Shown piece after piece: positions 8,933 to 17,477 of a stretch of DNA of 34,038 nucleotides. The notes under the pieces are model-generated. The model had not been told where the DNA came from. It was given only the letters and a program-made list of their open reading frames with translations, and searched no databases. Where the stretch lies: the NCBI GenBank assembly GCA_934476515.1, contig CAKSNZ010000022.1:1-34038 (forward strand). The letters run 5' to 3'. Position 1 is the first letter of the stretch; each line of letters begins with the position of its first letter. The translations under genes were made by a program, and so were the position numbers. This DNA is from an uncultured Ruminococcus sp. GTDB taxonomy: Bacteria; Bacillota; Clostridia; Oscillospirales; Acutalibacteraceae.

Positions 8933-9352
8933 CTACTTTCCACTAATCTTGATGTGTTGTAACCTTTTAGCACCATAGTCCTTGATGTCTATTGACATAA
9001 TAGTGTTGTAACTAAAAGACTTGTTAAACTCTTTCATACTTTCCGATACTGCCTTTGGGTCGGTATTATTAAATTCAAAGTCACAATAACCTTTTACAAT
9101 AAGGTCTTGTGAGGGTTTCTTAGGCACAATCTTCATTCCTGGGAAAACATCATTAGTCGGTAACAAGCTACTGCTAGGAGTAATTACAAGGCTATCAAGT
9201 GGTATATATACAGTTACACTGTCAGCATTCTGTAAACCACTTTTCATAACATTACTTGCCTTGTTCTCTTGCCAATGACAATGGGGTACATAAAACTTAC
9301 TGTACCCCACCCCATTAAAATGATATATTGTACATTTAAAATTAGTAATCAC
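8933..9352 (-). CDS. Head completion protein (Minor_capsid_1-like), GTG start
   Basis: 139 residues if started at GTG 9352. This GTG overlaps the previous stop as GTGA and has AGAGGTG just upstream. The earlier ATG at 9391 would create a 43-nt overlap without an SD. Homologous starts usually begin near VITNFKCTIYHFNG, which supports GTG. It is mostly beta, with a His/Trp-rich segment (YVPHCHWQENKAS) typical of the family. It sits between the connector and gp10-like genes and probably belongs to the neck. Confidence 0.75.
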   Translation of the reverse strand: MITNFKCTIYHFNGVGYSKFYVPHCHWQENKASNVMKSGLQNADSVTVYIPLDSLVITPSSSLLPTNDVFPGMKIVPKKPSQDLIVKGYCDFEFNNTDPKAVSESMKEFNKSFSYNTIMSIDIKDYGAKRLQHIKISGK

Positions 9353-9708
9353 TTTACACCTCTGTACAGTAAACCTGTACCACTTAGCCACATATAAATT
9401 ACAGACTTAATTTTCTTTGACAAAACCTGTCTTTGGCTTTCTGTACTTTCATATGTAACTGACATATCACCTGTCTTGTCAGAGGTTACATAGTTACTAC
9501 TATTTTGTTCTGCATGATAAAGCAGTTCAGCCACTTCACAACAACACATTTTTACTTGTTCAGGTATATCGCCCTCATCAATGTTGTCACAAGTATAGTG
9601 CCTAATATAGTTAGTTGCTTTACGGAAATAAACATAAGGGTTAGCAGTATTAATGACTGCACCTTGATATTTATTTTTATAAAAATCCATATTTGCATAA
9701 ATCATCAT
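9349..9708 (-). CDS. Head-tail connector/adaptor protein
   Basis: 119 residues, ATG 9708 with AAGAGGT 8 nt upstream. It is an all-helical small protein (MDFYKNKYQG..., then IPEQVKMCCCEVAELLYHAEQ) in the position of gp6-like or gp15-like connectors right after the major capsid gene. A run of three Cys within helix 2 is unusual. Function rests on position and overall helical pattern. Confidence 0.72.
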   Translation of the reverse strand: MMIYANMDFYKNKYQGAVINTANPYVYFRKATNYIRHYTCDNIDEGDIPEQVKMCCCEVAELLYHAEQNSSNYVTSDKTGDMSVTYESTESQRQVLSKKIKSVIYMWLSGTGLLYRGVK

Positions 9709-9721
9709 ACTGCTTTACCTC

Positions 9722-10621
9722 TTATTCAGATACTGACTGAGTAGCTGTGTTCTGTGTTACTGTGTGACAGTAGATACCTGCTACTTTGTTCTGATACACC
9801 TTAGCAATACCAACATTACGATAACCAAAAGTCCATGCGTCTGCATCAGGGTTTGCATTAGGGTCAATAATCTTAGGTACTTTGTGCTTGGTGTACTGGA
9901 TTACTGCTGACTTATGGATAATCTCAAAGTTAATATCAACAGATTTAGCTGACTTAGCATAACCACCTTTTTCCTGACCACTGGTCTTACCGTCATTTAG
10001 TGTAATGTTAGTCATAAATCTTGATGAAGGCACAGGAACAATCTTAGAAAATCTTTCAAGCACTTTTCTTGACTTTGTTGTATCCATATCATCAATTACA
10101 CCGTAAAGGTCTGAACGGATGTACAGAATTCTGTTATCTGTAGGTACTTCGTCATCATCCATCTTTGCAGTAGCAGTACGAAGAGCCTTAATAATACTGT
10201 CACCTGTAGAAAGGCTACCATATGCAGAAGAAATACCCTTGATACCTGAGTATGTAGAAAATCTAAAGGCATCCAGTTCAGGTACTTCCTTAGTACGGAT
10301 AAACTCACCTGCAAGTCTGCCAAATGCAATACCGGCAGTTTCAATATTATCCATACTGTCAACAGTAAACTTTCTACCTCTATCGTAGTTACAAGCTACT
10401 GTCTGATTCTTAATAGTTACATCACCGTTAATATAACCACTGTTACGGTCATAGTTAGCAAGACCGTCCATTTCAATCATTGGAATAATCAGTTCGTTAG
10501 CATTAGCACCGGCCTGTGCAAGTTCTGGCGCACCGTCTAAATCAGAAGTAAGTGCAGCATTTTTATACACTTCATCAAGAAGTGGCACATAAGATTTTGC
10601 TAATTCAATAGTATTTGCCAT
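9722..10621 (-). CDS. Major capsid protein
   Basis: 299 residues with AGAGGTT upstream of ATG 10621. The N-terminus (MANTIELAKSYVPLLDEVYK) and the following AELIIPMIEMDGLANYDRNSGY region are typical of Firmicute HK97-fold capsid proteins made with a separate GP20-type scaffold. The middle has the expected domain with LYIRSDLYGVIDD. It lies directly after the scaffold gene. No fused protease or delta domain is seen. Confidence 0.9.
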   Translation of the reverse strand: MANTIELAKSYVPLLDEVYKNAALTSDLDGAPELAQAGANANELIIPMIEMDGLANYDRNSGYINGDVTIKNQTVACNYDRGRKFTVDSMDNIETAGIAFGRLAGEFIRTKEVPELDAFRFSTYSGIKGISSAYGSLSTGDSIIKALRTATAKMDDDEVPTDNRILYIRSDLYGVIDDMDTTKSRKVLERFSKIVPVPSSRFMTNITLNDGKTSGQEKGGYAKSAKSVDINFEIIHKSAVIQYTKHKVPKIIDPNANPDADAWTFGYRNVGIAKVYQNKVAGIYCHTVTQNTATQSVSE

Positions 10622-10643
10622 AAAATAAAACCTCTTTTCTTAA

Positions 10644-11192
10644 TTATTTATCTTCTTTTGGTTCACCTAAACCCATAGCAGACCTAATGGCTGACATTGA
10701 GTCAGGTTTAATATTTGTGTTACCGGTATTCTTTACCGGATTTTTGAAAGGCTCATCTGACTTGAACATATAGTCATTTTCTGTCTTTACATCATTGATA
10801 GCCTTTTCAATATCTTCTGCTTGATTTTTTGATGTTTTAAGGTTGTCAAGGTCAAGCAAAGCCTTAACAGCTTTACTGTTCTTTGCACCACTTTTTGATA
10901 AAGCCGTATCAAGTACAGAAGTAAACTCCATATCTGCAATTTTATCCTTGTACTCTTTGTCCTTGTTTGCAAGTTCTGTGTTAAGACTATCAATTTTACC
11001 TTGTAAGTCTTTGACATCAACCCCATCAAATTCTTTTAGTGCATCTTGTGCAGTCTTTAGCTGATCCTTTAGGCTATCTCTTTCCACAATTAGTGGTTGT
11101 TTAGCCTTTTCTAAATCTTGGTTGTACTGATTCAGAACTTTATCAATATTATCCTTATCAAGTCCTAAATCTTCTAAAAATTTTCTTTGCAT
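10644..11192 (-). CDS. Phage scaffold protein (GP20 family)
   Basis: 182 residues with a strong SD (AAAGGAG) before ATG 11192. The domain pattern is an N-terminal helix (MQRKFLEDLGLDKDNIDKVL), a long central coiled coil (about 20-100), AKNSKAVKALLDLD and an acidic Lys/Glu tail ending in MSAIRSAMGLGEPK. This is the signature of the phage minor structural GP20 scaffold (PF06810). It acts inside the procapsid and is lost before DNA packaging. Confidence 0.92.
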   Translation of the reverse strand: MQRKFLEDLGLDKDNIDKVLNQYNQDLEKAKQPLIVERDSLKDQLKTAQDALKEFDGVDVKDLQGKIDSLNTELANKDKEYKDKIADMEFTSVLDTALSKSGAKNSKAVKALLDLDNLKTSKNQAEDIEKAINDVKTENDYMFKSDEPFKNPVKNTGNTNIKPDSMSAIRSAMGLGEPKEDK

Positions 11193-11286
11193 AATAGCTC
11201 CTTTCGATACGCTTTTTAACGAGGTAGCACCTCTTTCTATCCTTAGTTTAACGACTTAGGAACGGTCTATATTTTGATTTTGGGTA

Positions 11287-11320
11287 TAAAAAAAGCACCT
11301 TACAAAATGTAAAGTGCTTA
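11287..11320 (-). terminator. Intrinsic terminator after the YjcQ gene
   Basis: On the - strand an AAGCACTTTACA / TGTAAGGTGCTT stem (one mismatch, loop TTT) is followed by seven T. It lies 39 nt after the stop of the YjcQ gene and about 95 nt before the scaffold start, so it interrupts the late operon. The rest of 11193-11358 contains a small GAGGT-GCT-ACCTC hairpin and no clear promoter. Confidence 0.8.
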
Positions 11321-11358
11321 AATAACAATATTTTGTTTAATGCTCGGAATTTATAAAC

Positions 11359-11676
11359 TTATGATATTATATCTTTGATACCTTTAGTTGCTTTATAAAT
11401 TCTTTGCATAATAGAATTTTCTGTTAAATATTCTAAACCCTTTAAGGTAATACGAATATCATCATTATCTACAACAGTTTCACCGGTAATATCCTTATAG
11501 ACCCGTATACCCTTTATATAACCTATATCAGCCATCATTTCAAGGTATCTTGCCCAACGTTCTTTGCTTATCTCTAATTTATTATAATCTATTTGAGATA
11601 GTTCAAATTCAGGATAATCCATTGCTTTTTCTAATGCTCTAAGAATTTTATAAATACATTTAAAATTATCATCCAT
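11359..11676 (-). CDS. YjcQ-family winged-helix protein
   Basis: 105 residues; recognised as the YjcQ family (PF09639) from MDDNFKCIYKILRALEKAMD, the SKERWARYLEMMADIGYIKG helix-turn segment and ITLKGLEYLTENS near the end. The fold is winged-helix-like, so DNA binding is possible, but the function is unknown. It is an odd guest inside the head gene cluster, between the minor capsid and scaffold genes, and is followed by its own terminator. A weak TTGAGA/TAATTT pair lies upstream. It may be an accessory insertion. Confidence 0.8.
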   Translation of the reverse strand: MDDNFKCIYKILRALEKAMDYPEFELSQIDYNKLEISKERWARYLEMMADIGYIKGIRVYKDITGETVVDNDDIRITLKGLEYLTENSIMQRIYKATKGIKDIIS

Positions 11677-11703
11677 ATGATTTCACCTGTATAAATTAAT
11701 TAC

Positions 11704-11868
11704 TTAATAATCAATTCTCAACATATGCCTACCTGTCTCCTTGTAATAAGCTTCATCAGCTTTCTTTGCCTCAATCTTTATTTCTTCCGGAGCCTCTTCC
11801 TTTATACTCCTAAAGCCATTCTTTGGAGGAGTCATCCATATATAAAATTTACTAAATGCTTCTGTCAA
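11704..11868 (-). CDS. Small phage protein of unknown function (54-57 aa)
   Basis: A short gene right after the minor capsid gene. ATG 11877 gives 57 residues but its SD (AAAGGAG) touches the ATG with no spacing. TTG 11868 gives 54 residues, has 9-nt spacing from the same SD and starts 1 nt after the upstream stop, so I prefer TTG. The sequence runs TEAFSKFYIWMTPPKNG, then charged helical EAPEEIKIEAKKADEAYYKE and a final HMLRIDY. No family recognised. Good codon structure and SD support it as real. Confidence 0.65.
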   Translation of the reverse strand: MTEAFSKFYIWMTPPKNGFRSIKEEAPEEIKIEAKKADEAYYKETGRHMLRIDY

Positions 11869-11869
11869 T

Positions 11870-13732
11870 TTAGTCATCTCCTTTGATAATCTTTACTACT
11901 GTATTAACTAGTACACCCGGTTTTTTCATCATACTTTTCGCAATACATTCAGAAATAAATTCATCAGTATTAACCATAGCATATCTTGAAACAGTATATG
12001 CTATTCCCTGTTTATCGATAGATTCATTTAGTTCATCATAAATCTTACATATTTTTGCATACTTCTCAGCCCACAATGGGTCATTCAACTTATGTTCAAG
12101 CTGAATTGCATGACCTATTTCGTGCCTTATAGCGTGTAAATAATGTGCAGTTGACCATTCACCGGACTTGTTCATTTCCTTTGCTTTTTTAGTGTGTTCT
12201 GATACAAAACTTTTCTTATTAGCAAATCTTAACACTAATTCTCTTGAATTATCATTGTATGAGCCATATGTACTCAAATTACTATCACTAAGAACACCAA
12301 CAGAAGATATAGTAGATATGTTTCCAAACTTCTGTTGCATATTCTCATATTCAGTATTAAAGATTTTCTTAACATCTTTAGTTACACCTTTTTCAAATTC
12401 TATTATACCACTATCGTTACTTTTTTCAATATTTGATTTACTGTTTTGTATAGTTTTTTCAAAGTTGGTGTTGTCACCGGAATCAGAAAGTTTATGTACA
12501 CCATTATCGGTAGTCTTTGTGCCATTACTTTTAACAACCTTACTACTTTTATCTAGCTTAGCACCTATGTTTCCCAGCCCGTCAATATTTACTCTTTGTC
12601 TTTGTTGTGGTAGGTTCATAGTCTTTGAAAGTCTTGCGTATTCGTCTGATGTTTTGTTGTACCTTGCATTAGCTGACATTATGTCATCATCACCGGCACC
12701 ACCCTCTGTAAGCAGTTTTATCTCTTGTCTTTCTGCTCTCATTACAGTTTCAAGTTTTCTTTGTCTTTGCAGAGCCTCGTACTTTGTGTAGCTTTTACCT
12801 CTGAACTCTCTTTTCTCATTATCTTCTTGGTTCATTTGGTTTAGTTCTTCATCTGTATAAGTCCTTTCTGATACACCTTTAATAAATGGATAATAGTTGT
12901 GATAACAGTTAGCACCACAAAGCCCTGTTACTGTACCCAGTCCACAAACTGAAACCAATTCTTCCTTGCTATAAACCCTACCTTGCCAAGGTTGGTGGGT
13001 AGGTCTTGCCCCACTATGATAAGTAGTTTCAAAATAGTTTGTTTCAAGTTTTTCTGCATTACTCTCATTGATATTTGCCACTACCTGATTATAACCTGTA
13101 AGGACTGCTCTCCTTACTGCTACCGATACTCTACTGCTGTAACCACTGTCATAGTCAATGTACCTTAGTCCTGAGTTAGTCATTTCTTTTACTGTATTTT
13201 TCAGTACAGTATTGTAATCAAATGCACCTGTAGCAATCTGAGTTATTGCCTTGTCAAGAGTGTTTTGGTAGTAGTCCGTAAGTGGTGTATATGTTAGCTT
13301 AGTTGAATTAGGCTCTCTAAGTGCAAAGCCTAAAGAACCGGTAATGTTCTTTAGCTCTCCTTTAGTCTGAGTTATCATAGAATTAACAAGTTGTTGAAGT
13401 TGTAAGTTATCTTCATATGGTATGAAACTTTTACCTACTGCTTCATAAAGGCTTTTATCTCTTGCATAACCACTGCTTATAACATTAGAAAACACCTTGT
13501 CTATCTGTTCATCAGATAGGTTCAAGGTGTTCTTGATATAACTCTTTATTTCTTCTTTACTTTTTCCCAATTCATAAAGTCTGTTAATTTGCCAATCTGC
13601 TGACCTTGTAATCTCCTTATTATTAGCCTGTAACCGTCTAATAATGTCAAGCATAATAGTTTGTTCCAGGTCATTAAAAAGACTCACAATAGGCTGAGGA
13701 ACAGACTCTATATCCTTTTCAGTAATTTGCAT
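11870..13732 (-). CDS. Minor capsid protein (Phage_min_cap2) fused to an HExxH metallopeptidase-like domain
   Basis: 620 residues. Residues about 1-310 look like the Phage_min_cap2 family, with the diagnostic GLCGANCYHNYYPF stretch near 275-288 and a helical N-terminus. A Lys/Arg-rich coiled segment (about 300-350) and an Asn/Ser-rich linker follow. The C-terminal about 160 residues form a separate domain with HEIGHAIQLEH (H537, E538, H541, H547), a zinc peptidase-type motif. About 40 residues later comes NTDEFISE, which could give a further ligand. The enzyme part is inferred from the motif alone. Such C-terminal cargo domains on minor capsid proteins may be delivered with the DNA or act in head maturation. 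Confidence 0.82.
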   Translation of the reverse strand: MQITEKDIESVPQPIVSLFNDLEQTIMLDIIRRLQANNKEITRSADWQINRLYELGKSKEEIKSYIKNTLNLSDEQIDKVFSNVISSGYARDKSLYEAVGKSFIPYEDNLQLQQLVNSMITQTKGELKNITGSLGFALREPNSTKLTYTPLTDYYQNTLDKAITQIATGAFDYNTVLKNTVKEMTNSGLRYIDYDSGYSSRVSVAVRRAVLTGYNQVVANINESNAEKLETNYFETTYHSGARPTHQPWQGRVYSKEELVSVCGLGTVTGLCGANCYHNYYPFIKGVSERTYTDEELNQMNQEDNEKREFRGKSYTKYEALQRQRKLETVMRAERQEIKLLTEGGAGDDDIMSANARYNKTSDEYARLSKTMNLPQQRQRVNIDGLGNIGAKLDKSSKVVKSNGTKTTDNGVHKLSDSGDNTNFEKTIQNSKSNIEKSNDSGIIEFEKGVTKDVKKIFNTEYENMQQKFGNISTISSVGVLSDSNLSTYGSYNDNSRELVLRFANKKSFVSEHTKKAKEMNKSGEWSTAHYLHAIRHEIGHAIQLEHKLNDPLWAEKYAKICKIYDELNESIDKQGIAYTVSRYAMVNTDEFISECIAKSMMKKPGVLVNTVVKIIKGDD

Positions 13733-13806
13733 TAATCTTTACCTATAAAAGCCAGTACAATAACTGTAACACAAATAATTGTTGTAATAATAATTGAACT
13801 ACTCAT
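13732..13806 (-). CDS. 24-residue single-pass membrane micro-protein
   Basis: A complete tiny gene. The ATG at 13806 has the SD GAGGTG about 7 nt upstream and overlaps the portal stop as ATGA. The TAA overlaps the minor capsid start as TAATG. The product is almost only a membrane helix (MSSSIIITTIICVTVIVLAF) ended by Gly-Lys-Asp. Tight coupling on both sides and the strong SD argue that it is translated. Function unknown; it may insert in the membrane, or its translation may simply couple portal and minor capsid synthesis. Confidence 0.6.
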   Translation of the reverse strand: MSSSIIITTIICVTVIVLAFIGKD

Positions 13807-15134
13807 TCTATCACCTCAGCTTTTTGTGGTAGGTTCTGTAAGGCTGTATCAATGTCTTCACCCATCCACTTTGCTCTGTATTCCTCAGGTCTTAGGATAC
13901 CTAAGTTAAGGTCCTGTATATCTTGCTTTCTTTCTGTTTCTTCATCTGTCTTAATGCTATCCTTAAAATCACAAACAAACTTGTAACCGGTTGTAGTCAT
14001 TGAGTTATAAAAAGCTAAAGCATATACAAGGTCCTCCATACAATCCTTTAAATTTTCTTGAATTGCATTAACTGTGTTGTACTTTCTGTCTTTAGCCGAC
14101 TTAATTTCCGTTGCAGTTTTTGCAACTGTTGCCGGATCGGACAAGTCACCATAAGCAAGACCAACAGAAAACTCAATTTCTCTTTTGTATGCCTCAAGTC
14201 CGGCTTTAATATCAACTTGTCTGATTGTCGGTGAATAGTCCTGTAGAATTTCCTCATTATCATCAAGGTCAACACTACGATATAACCTTTTATTTAACTT
14301 TGCTACTCTATTACCTTTTAGTGCTGATTCATCAATATGTATAGCTCTTTCTCCACTTTCAAACTCCCAATCAAGCCTACCAAACTGAATATCTGCTTTC
14401 TGAATAATTGGCAACGCTGAATCAAATATAGAAATAGGAGTCATAGAGCCGTCAATATCATTGTCAATAGGGTTACGATAATAGCCGAAAGCAGTTTTAT
14501 TCATTGTGGGATATGTGATACTTTCTTCTAGGTCTGCCCATTCTTCAATACTGCTTAATGGTATCTTATTGCCTAATGTGCTTTCACTGTCAGACACATA
14601 GGCAGAATTAGTAATTGTCAGTCCCTTGTCTTTATCTAGGTCGTGATATTCAAGTCTTGTATAGAACTTGTTACCTAGCTTTTTAAATTCAGGAAATATA
14701 ACTTTAATTAGTCTTCCGTCTGTATCGTATTCAACAGGTATAAAGGCATTGGCAGAAACAAACTGAACTTTACTGCCACCTAAAGGCTTTATAATCATAG
14801 CACCTGTGGCTAAACCTCTTTGAAAGTGTGTGTTAAGGTTTCTAATTGCTTTCTTGTATATTTTATCAAGTGGCTTATAACTGACACTTGAAGTCATTTC
14901 AGACAAAGAAACATTGCTAAATTCTCTTACAATGGACTTTTCAAGTCTTAGACTGATAACATGGTATTCGTCAAGCCACAAGGCTCTGCCTGAATAACTG
15001 TTCTGCCACACATCAATAGACTTTAACATTTCATCAGTTAAAGCAATATCAATATTAAGTGCATTCTTAATACTTCTTAGCTTTGTCGGAAACACTCTGC
15101 TCCACACTCCTTTCAAAAAATTTATAAGTCCCAT
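13803..15134 (-). CDS. Portal protein (SPP1 gp6-like)
   Basis: 443 residues, normal length for the family. It starts just 1 nt after the TerL stop region. It has the family look: a basic N-terminus (MGLINFLKGVWSRVFPTK), WLDEYHVISLRLEKSIVREFSN, a long central beta clip, and the helical LEAYKREIEFSVGLAYGDLSDP segment followed by TATEIKSAKDRKYNTVN, typical of SPP1-type portals. It forms the dodecameric DNA gate at the capsid vertex and binds the terminase. The C-terminus encodes the SD and start of the micro-protein gene. Confidence 0.9.
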   Translation of the reverse strand: MGLINFLKGVWSRVFPTKLRSIKNALNIDIALTDEMLKSIDVWQNSYSGRALWLDEYHVISLRLEKSIVREFSNVSLSEMTSSVSYKPLDKIYKKAIRNLNTHFQRGLATGAMIIKPLGGSKVQFVSANAFIPVEYDTDGRLIKVIFPEFKKLGNKFYTRLEYHDLDKDKGLTITNSAYVSDSESTLGNKIPLSSIEEWADLEESITYPTMNKTAFGYYRNPIDNDIDGSMTPISIFDSALPIIQKADIQFGRLDWEFESGERAIHIDESALKGNRVAKLNKRLYRSVDLDDNEEILQDYSPTIRQVDIKAGLEAYKREIEFSVGLAYGDLSDPATVAKTATEIKSAKDRKYNTVNAIQENLKDCMEDLVYALAFYNSMTTTGYKFVCDFKDSIKTDEETERKQDIQDLNLGILRPEEYRAKWMGEDIDTALQNLPQKAEVIE

Positions 15135-15135
15135 T

Positions 15136-16398
15136 TTATCCCACCTTTATAAACCTTTTCATATTTCTTTCAAAGGTGTATTCAAAACCGTCAAGACTAT
15201 CAATATCGGTAGATCCGTCATCAAGCCTTTCATCATTTAGCTTTTTATCGTTCCATACTGCCTCACACAAGGCTCTTTTCAAGCTATCACAACTATCTGT
15301 AATAAAGAACCTATCTGCTCCCATAAGTCGCAAAGCACATTGAATACGGTCTTGTATAGGCATTTTCCTAGCCGGTCTAACAATAACATTAGGAAATTTC
15401 TTTTCAAAGGCTCTTTTTATACCTCTACCTAAAACAGTTTCGGCATTATCCCAATAAACATAATCAACTTTTCCAACCATATCAAAAACAGACTGTGCAA
15501 ATTCTATTGCCAGTCTGTCTAAATCGTTACTATCATATTCTCCAAAGTGCCTTCTACTTCTAATGGCCACCAGCTCACTGTAATTATCAGTTGTACCGGT
15601 AGCAACAAACGCATGACCTGACTTATTACCACCAAAGTCAATACCGATTGTTACTTCTTGTAAAGAGCTTTTTAGTATCTGTTTGTATGGTAAATCAGGG
15701 TCAATTCTATCAACTAATTTACAGTAATACGCTTTTGGATTGTCGGCAAATTTACGATAAATAGCACCTTCGGCACGAACCCACTTGCCTAAAATCAATC
15801 TATCATAATAGACAGTACCCTCATACTCGTCACACAAGTTTTGTACAAATTCTTTAGACAAAAAGGAATTATCAAAGATAGTATATTCTTGCAAATAAAT
15901 ATCTGCATCACTGTCAATAAACTGTTTTAGCCAGTGAGTAGGGTGTTCAGGGTTTAAACTACCGTCAAAGCAAGAATAAGGCTTATCAAGTCTTGACTTT
16001 AGCATAGCAAATACTTCTTCATTCCACTTTGCTACCTCATCACCATAGATATATTTAGCCGAAGCACCTTGGATTTTTGCAACCTGACTAACCTTTTCAG
16101 CACCTAAACAATAAACATCTTCACCACAGATTTTAGCAATGTTGCGACTGTTGATAGTTCCAACAACATCAGAAGTATATCGTTCTCTCATTGGCTGAAG
16201 TACATTTCTCTCAATAGTTTCTTTAGATACACCAATGATAAAACAAAGTCCGTCTTTGCCTATTCTCTCCCTAATTCTCATAGGTACAATAAAAGTAACA
16301 TCGACAAAACTTTTACCGGAACGAACTGCACCACTTTTTATGTTCCATCTATGGGTAGCATTTACAATATATTCTTTTTGCTTATTTGTGTAACCCAT
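15136..16398 (-). CDS. terL: Terminase large subunit (TerL)
   Basis: 420 residues with AAGGAG 8 nt upstream of ATG 16398. The ATPase half has Walker A GAVRSGKS (23-30) and Walker B YIYGDE (D120/E121). The nuclease half has GIDFGGNKSGHAF (D254), YVYWDNAE (D317) and a late Asp cluster (DIDSLDGFEYTFE, around 400), the three acidic sites of the RNase H-like domain. It packages DNA into the prohead with TerS and the portal. Size and motifs suggest the SPP1/T4-like branch. The start overlaps TerS by 17 nt. Confidence 0.95.
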   Translation of the reverse strand: MGYTNKQKEYIVNATHRWNIKSGAVRSGKSFVDVTFIVPMRIRERIGKDGLCFIIGVSKETIERNVLQPMRERYTSDVVGTINSRNIAKICGEDVYCLGAEKVSQVAKIQGASAKYIYGDEVAKWNEEVFAMLKSRLDKPYSCFDGSLNPEHPTHWLKQFIDSDADIYLQEYTIFDNSFLSKEFVQNLCDEYEGTVYYDRLILGKWVRAEGAIYRKFADNPKAYYCKLVDRIDPDLPYKQILKSSLQEVTIGIDFGGNKSGHAFVATGTTDNYSELVAIRSRRHFGEYDSNDLDRLAIEFAQSVFDMVGKVDYVYWDNAETVLGRGIKRAFEKKFPNVIVRPARKMPIQDRIQCALRLMGADRFFITDSCDSLKRALCEAVWNDKKLNDERLDDGSTDIDSLDGFEYTFERNMKRFIKVG

Positions 16399-16780
16399 TC
16401 TTTGTACTCCTTAGTGCATCATCTTTAATCTCTTTCAAAATATTATCCAGCTTATTAAGTGCCGTTGTGTCTGTTTCTTCTTTCTGCTTATCTCTCCACT
16501 TATCAGGTCGTCTATTTTTAAGCCAAAAGATTTGAGCCGTTGTATTGCCCTCTAGTGCTGATGAAAGCAAAGCGTTCTCAACTTCATAGTCAACAACTTC
16601 TTTGCCTTTTTTTAAGGACTCCGAAAAATCCGAATATTTCTTTTTCCACTCATAAAAAGTTGATAAAGTTATTCCGATATTCTTCGCTATCTGTTCATCA
16701 GTTAAACCATCTCTAGCCCAACCCTCCAGCAATAATAAATTTTCTTTTAGTAACCACTTTTGATATTTTCCCTTTGCCAC
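16382..16780 (-). CDS. terS: Terminase small subunit (TerS)
   Basis: 132 residues from GTG 16780 (MAKGKYQKWLLKENLLLLEGW). This start has AGAGAGG 8 nt upstream, whereas the GTGs at 16789 and 16786 touch the SD. Residues about 25-50 (LTDEQIAKNIGITLSTFYEW) form a helix-turn-helix. Residues about 60-110 are a helical oligomerisation region ending in the common QIFWLKNRRPDKWRDK motif. It recognises the packaging site and loads TerL. It is the first gene of the packaging/head block. Confidence 0.88.
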   Translation of the reverse strand: MAKGKYQKWLLKENLLLLEGWARDGLTDEQIAKNIGITLSTFYEWKKKYSDFSESLKKGKEVVDYEVENALLSSALEGNTTAQIFWLKNRRPDKWRDKQKEETDTTALNKLDNILKEIKDDALRSTKNGLHK

Positions 16781-16807
16781 CGTCACCACCTCTCTTTATT
16801 AAAATGC

Positions 16808-16836
16808 AAAAGAAAAAGGCTAAGCACTGCTTAACC
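16808..16836 (-). terminator. Intrinsic terminator between membrane-protein gene and terS
   Basis: On the - strand a GGTTAAG / CTTAGCC stem with a CAGTG loop (16818-16836) is followed by TTTTTCTTTT. It lies 22 nt after the 16858-17367 gene and 28 nt before the terS start, so it would stop transcripts of the membrane gene just before the packaging genes. Confidence 0.75.
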
Positions 16837-16857
16837 TTTGGGAAGTATAGTATGAGA

Positions 16858-17367
16858 TTATCTAATATTTATTCTTCTATTTCTAAGTGTTCTTACCTTG
16901 ACATTTTTAACATTTTCGTTCTTTTTCTTGTTGTCTAATATTTCGTATAAACATTTTAATTTGTATTCATAGTACTTTTCTCTGTATTTGCGTTGATTAT
17001 GTACAACTACTAGTAAAGCAGATATTACAATAAAAAACACAATAGTTTCTACTAATCCTTCATTGTTTTCAATCCAAAAAGATGAAATCATTTTAATATT
17101 TCCAGAACCTGAAATAAAAGCCAACATAATAGCTAATGATGCAATAAAAAATTGTCCAACAAAATATACCCAATTAATTATATAGTCAAAAAAGTTAATT
17201 GGAGATAATTCGATTTTTGTTATCTCTCTTTGTACATCCTCTATAGTTTTTTCACTATAATATTTTTCTATCTCTTCTTTCACCTTGTCTGCGTGATAAT
17301 GCTTAGGCACATCAATTCCTAGATCATCACTAATTATGCGTCTTGTAAAGAAATTTAAATCTTTCAT
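16858..17367 (-). CDS. Two-TM membrane protein of unknown function (moron candidate)
   Basis: 169 residues, GAGGTGA upstream of ATG 17367. An N-terminal charged region (1-55) is followed by two membrane helices (about 60-87 and 104-124), then a basic, partly coiled-coil tail (RKYREKYYEYKLKCLYEILDNKKKN). I recognise no family. It stands alone between the early-operon terminator (17486-17507) and its own terminator (16808-16836), with a TATAAT box upstream, so it is an independently transcribed unit wedged between regulator and packaging genes. Membrane placement suggests a lysogenic conversion, exclusion or defence role, but nothing in the sequence proves it. Confidence 0.65.
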   Translation of the reverse strand: MKDLNFFTRRIISDDLGIDVPKHYHADKVKEEIEKYYSEKTIEDVQREITKIELSPINFFDYIINWVYFVGQFFIASLAIMLAFISGSGNIKMISSFWIENNEGLVETIVFFIVISALLVVVHNQRKYREKYYEYKLKCLYEILDNKKKNENVKNVKVRTLRNRRINIR

Positions 17368-17386
17368 TTATATCACCTCATATTCT

Positions 17387-17392
17387 ATTATA
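17387..17392 (-). promoter_or_regulatory. Perfect -10 box upstream of the two-TM gene / possible late promoter zone
   Basis: TATAAT on the - strand about 20 nt upstream of the ATG at 17367. No good -35 lies 16-18 bp upstream (CAACAT at 17 bp). An activator-dependent promoter would look like this, and an ArpU-like regulator is encoded just upstream, so 17368-17485 is the likeliest place for the late promoter. Weak evidence. Confidence 0.35.
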
Positions 17393-17477
17393 CACTAATT
17401 AAATAAAAAATGTTGTAATTTGCAATAAATTGTCAGTATAAATAAAATATGATGGTTATATATGTGAATTTTCATTA

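Noticed and set aside
12168..12791. Long + strand open frame of 207 codons opposite the minor capsid gene
   Set aside because: No SD, Ser/Leu-rich shadow composition, lies fully inside a well-supported gene on the other strand.
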